This document shows positions 63,623-64,000 of a DNA stretch of 64,000 nucleotides, one piece after another. The stretch comes from Salinarchaeum sp. IM2453. GTDB taxonomy: Archaea > Halobacteriota > Halobacteria > Halobacteriales > Salinarchaeaceae. Numbering within the stretch: position 1 is the first letter of the stretch; each line of letters begins with the position of its first letter. Below the pieces are notes generated by a model. That model ran no database searches and was not told the DNA's origin. It was given only the letters and a program-made list of their open reading frames with translations. The stretch is from positions 2,111,226 through 2,175,225 of the forward strand of contig NZ_CP081183.1 in the NCBI RefSeq assembly GCF_019693215.1, read 5' to 3'. The position numbers were made by a program, and so were the translations under genes.

Positions 63623-64000
63623 GGGGCCCCAACCAATTACACAATAAAGTATAACCGGCTAGAAAAAGATAATTGTTCAGAGAAAAAGACTTTTTCCTGT
63701 TAAATGTGGTAATTTTGTAACTCAGATAATCACAACAAAACTATAACACCCTCACCCGTATTGTCTAATGGCACATGGCACTAGGTCCCAACCATATATT
63801 CGCTGTGTGCTATCTTTCTTTCTTTTTTGCATTCATATTAGTCTAACCAGCAATAGCTACCTGATACAATGCTGGCCTAGTTACATATCAGTACAGAGAA
63901 GTGGCGCCATTTCCCATCAAGTTTTGTAGCTTGTCATTGTGGTGAGCCCATGATATTTAACTCGACAGCTATGAGTACGTGTTATGACAGCTCTCAATCG
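63623..64000. other. Intergenic region at the window end
   Basis: About 380 bases with A/T-rich stretches (cttttttgcattcatattag) and no convincing gene or known repeat. At 63984 an ATG (atgacagctctcaatcg) begins a frame that leaves the window, preceded ~25 bases earlier by an A/T-rich tgatatttaa that could be a TATA box. A gene start there is possible but not supported by coding content. Confidence 0.35.

Overview
The window looks like chromosome of a square-archaeon-type haloarchaeon, most likely Haloquadratum or a close relative. The proteins are strongly acidic, the gene set is haloarchaeal (TFB, GatD/E-type amidotransferase subunit E, Dph2, MptE, Rpo11, DacZ, DUF7563, HVO_A0114-type regulators), base composition is low for a haloarchaeon, and many intergenic regions carry IS1341/IS605-type debris. 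The genus is inferred from these traits, not from a database match.

Layout. 1-9 kb: end of an RND exporter gene, mptE, trmJ-like, gatE, a [2Fe-2S] ferredoxin, a methyltransferase and gatCA. 9-25.7 kb: housekeeping genes (tfb, NUDIX, alaX, hemE, PAS kinase plus HAD phosphatase, hemH, hisF, rpo11, rhomboid protease, a METTL5-like methyltransferase, dph2, a dUTPase/Dcd homologue) with three long TnpB relics between them. 25.8-33.3 kb: a CAU-anticodon tRNA, DUF7563, an enolase-superfamily protein, a complete AbrB+TnpB insertion sequence between two truncated genes, a bactofilin-like membrane protein with an MFS transporter, and an FKBP gene cut by an IS relic. 33.4-36 kb: a tungstate/molybdate-type ABC transporter whose ATPase gene is destroyed. 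36-43 kb: an 18-residue-repeat bactofilin-like protein, a FilR1-type regulator, UspA, a large RND exporter and a peroxiredoxin. 43-50 kb: a second complete TnpB element that truncates a sensor gene, then dacZ (c-di-AMP cyclase) facing an operon of uspA and two CPA2 antiporters. 50-57 kb: an ISH3-type element between a winged-helix gene and a DUF7521 gene, a membrane-protein gene split by a 150-bp MITE, an HVO_A0114-like gene and a PAS histidine kinase. 57-63.6 kb: a second pair of CPA2 antiporters, the first split by a 381-bp non-autonomous element, then an APC permease and a TrmB regulator.

Two themes stand out. The first is ion and osmotic homeostasis: two paralogous tandem CPA2 antiporter pairs, a c-di-AMP cyclase, stress proteins and a permease lie within 20 kb. 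The second is genome erosion by TnpB-type elements. Two complete elements coexist with three internally deleted derivatives and more than a dozen short end-derived relics, and these elements have truncated or split at least six genes. Several relics keep the hairpin that forms the 3' part of a TnpB guide RNA, so they could in principle supply guides in trans.
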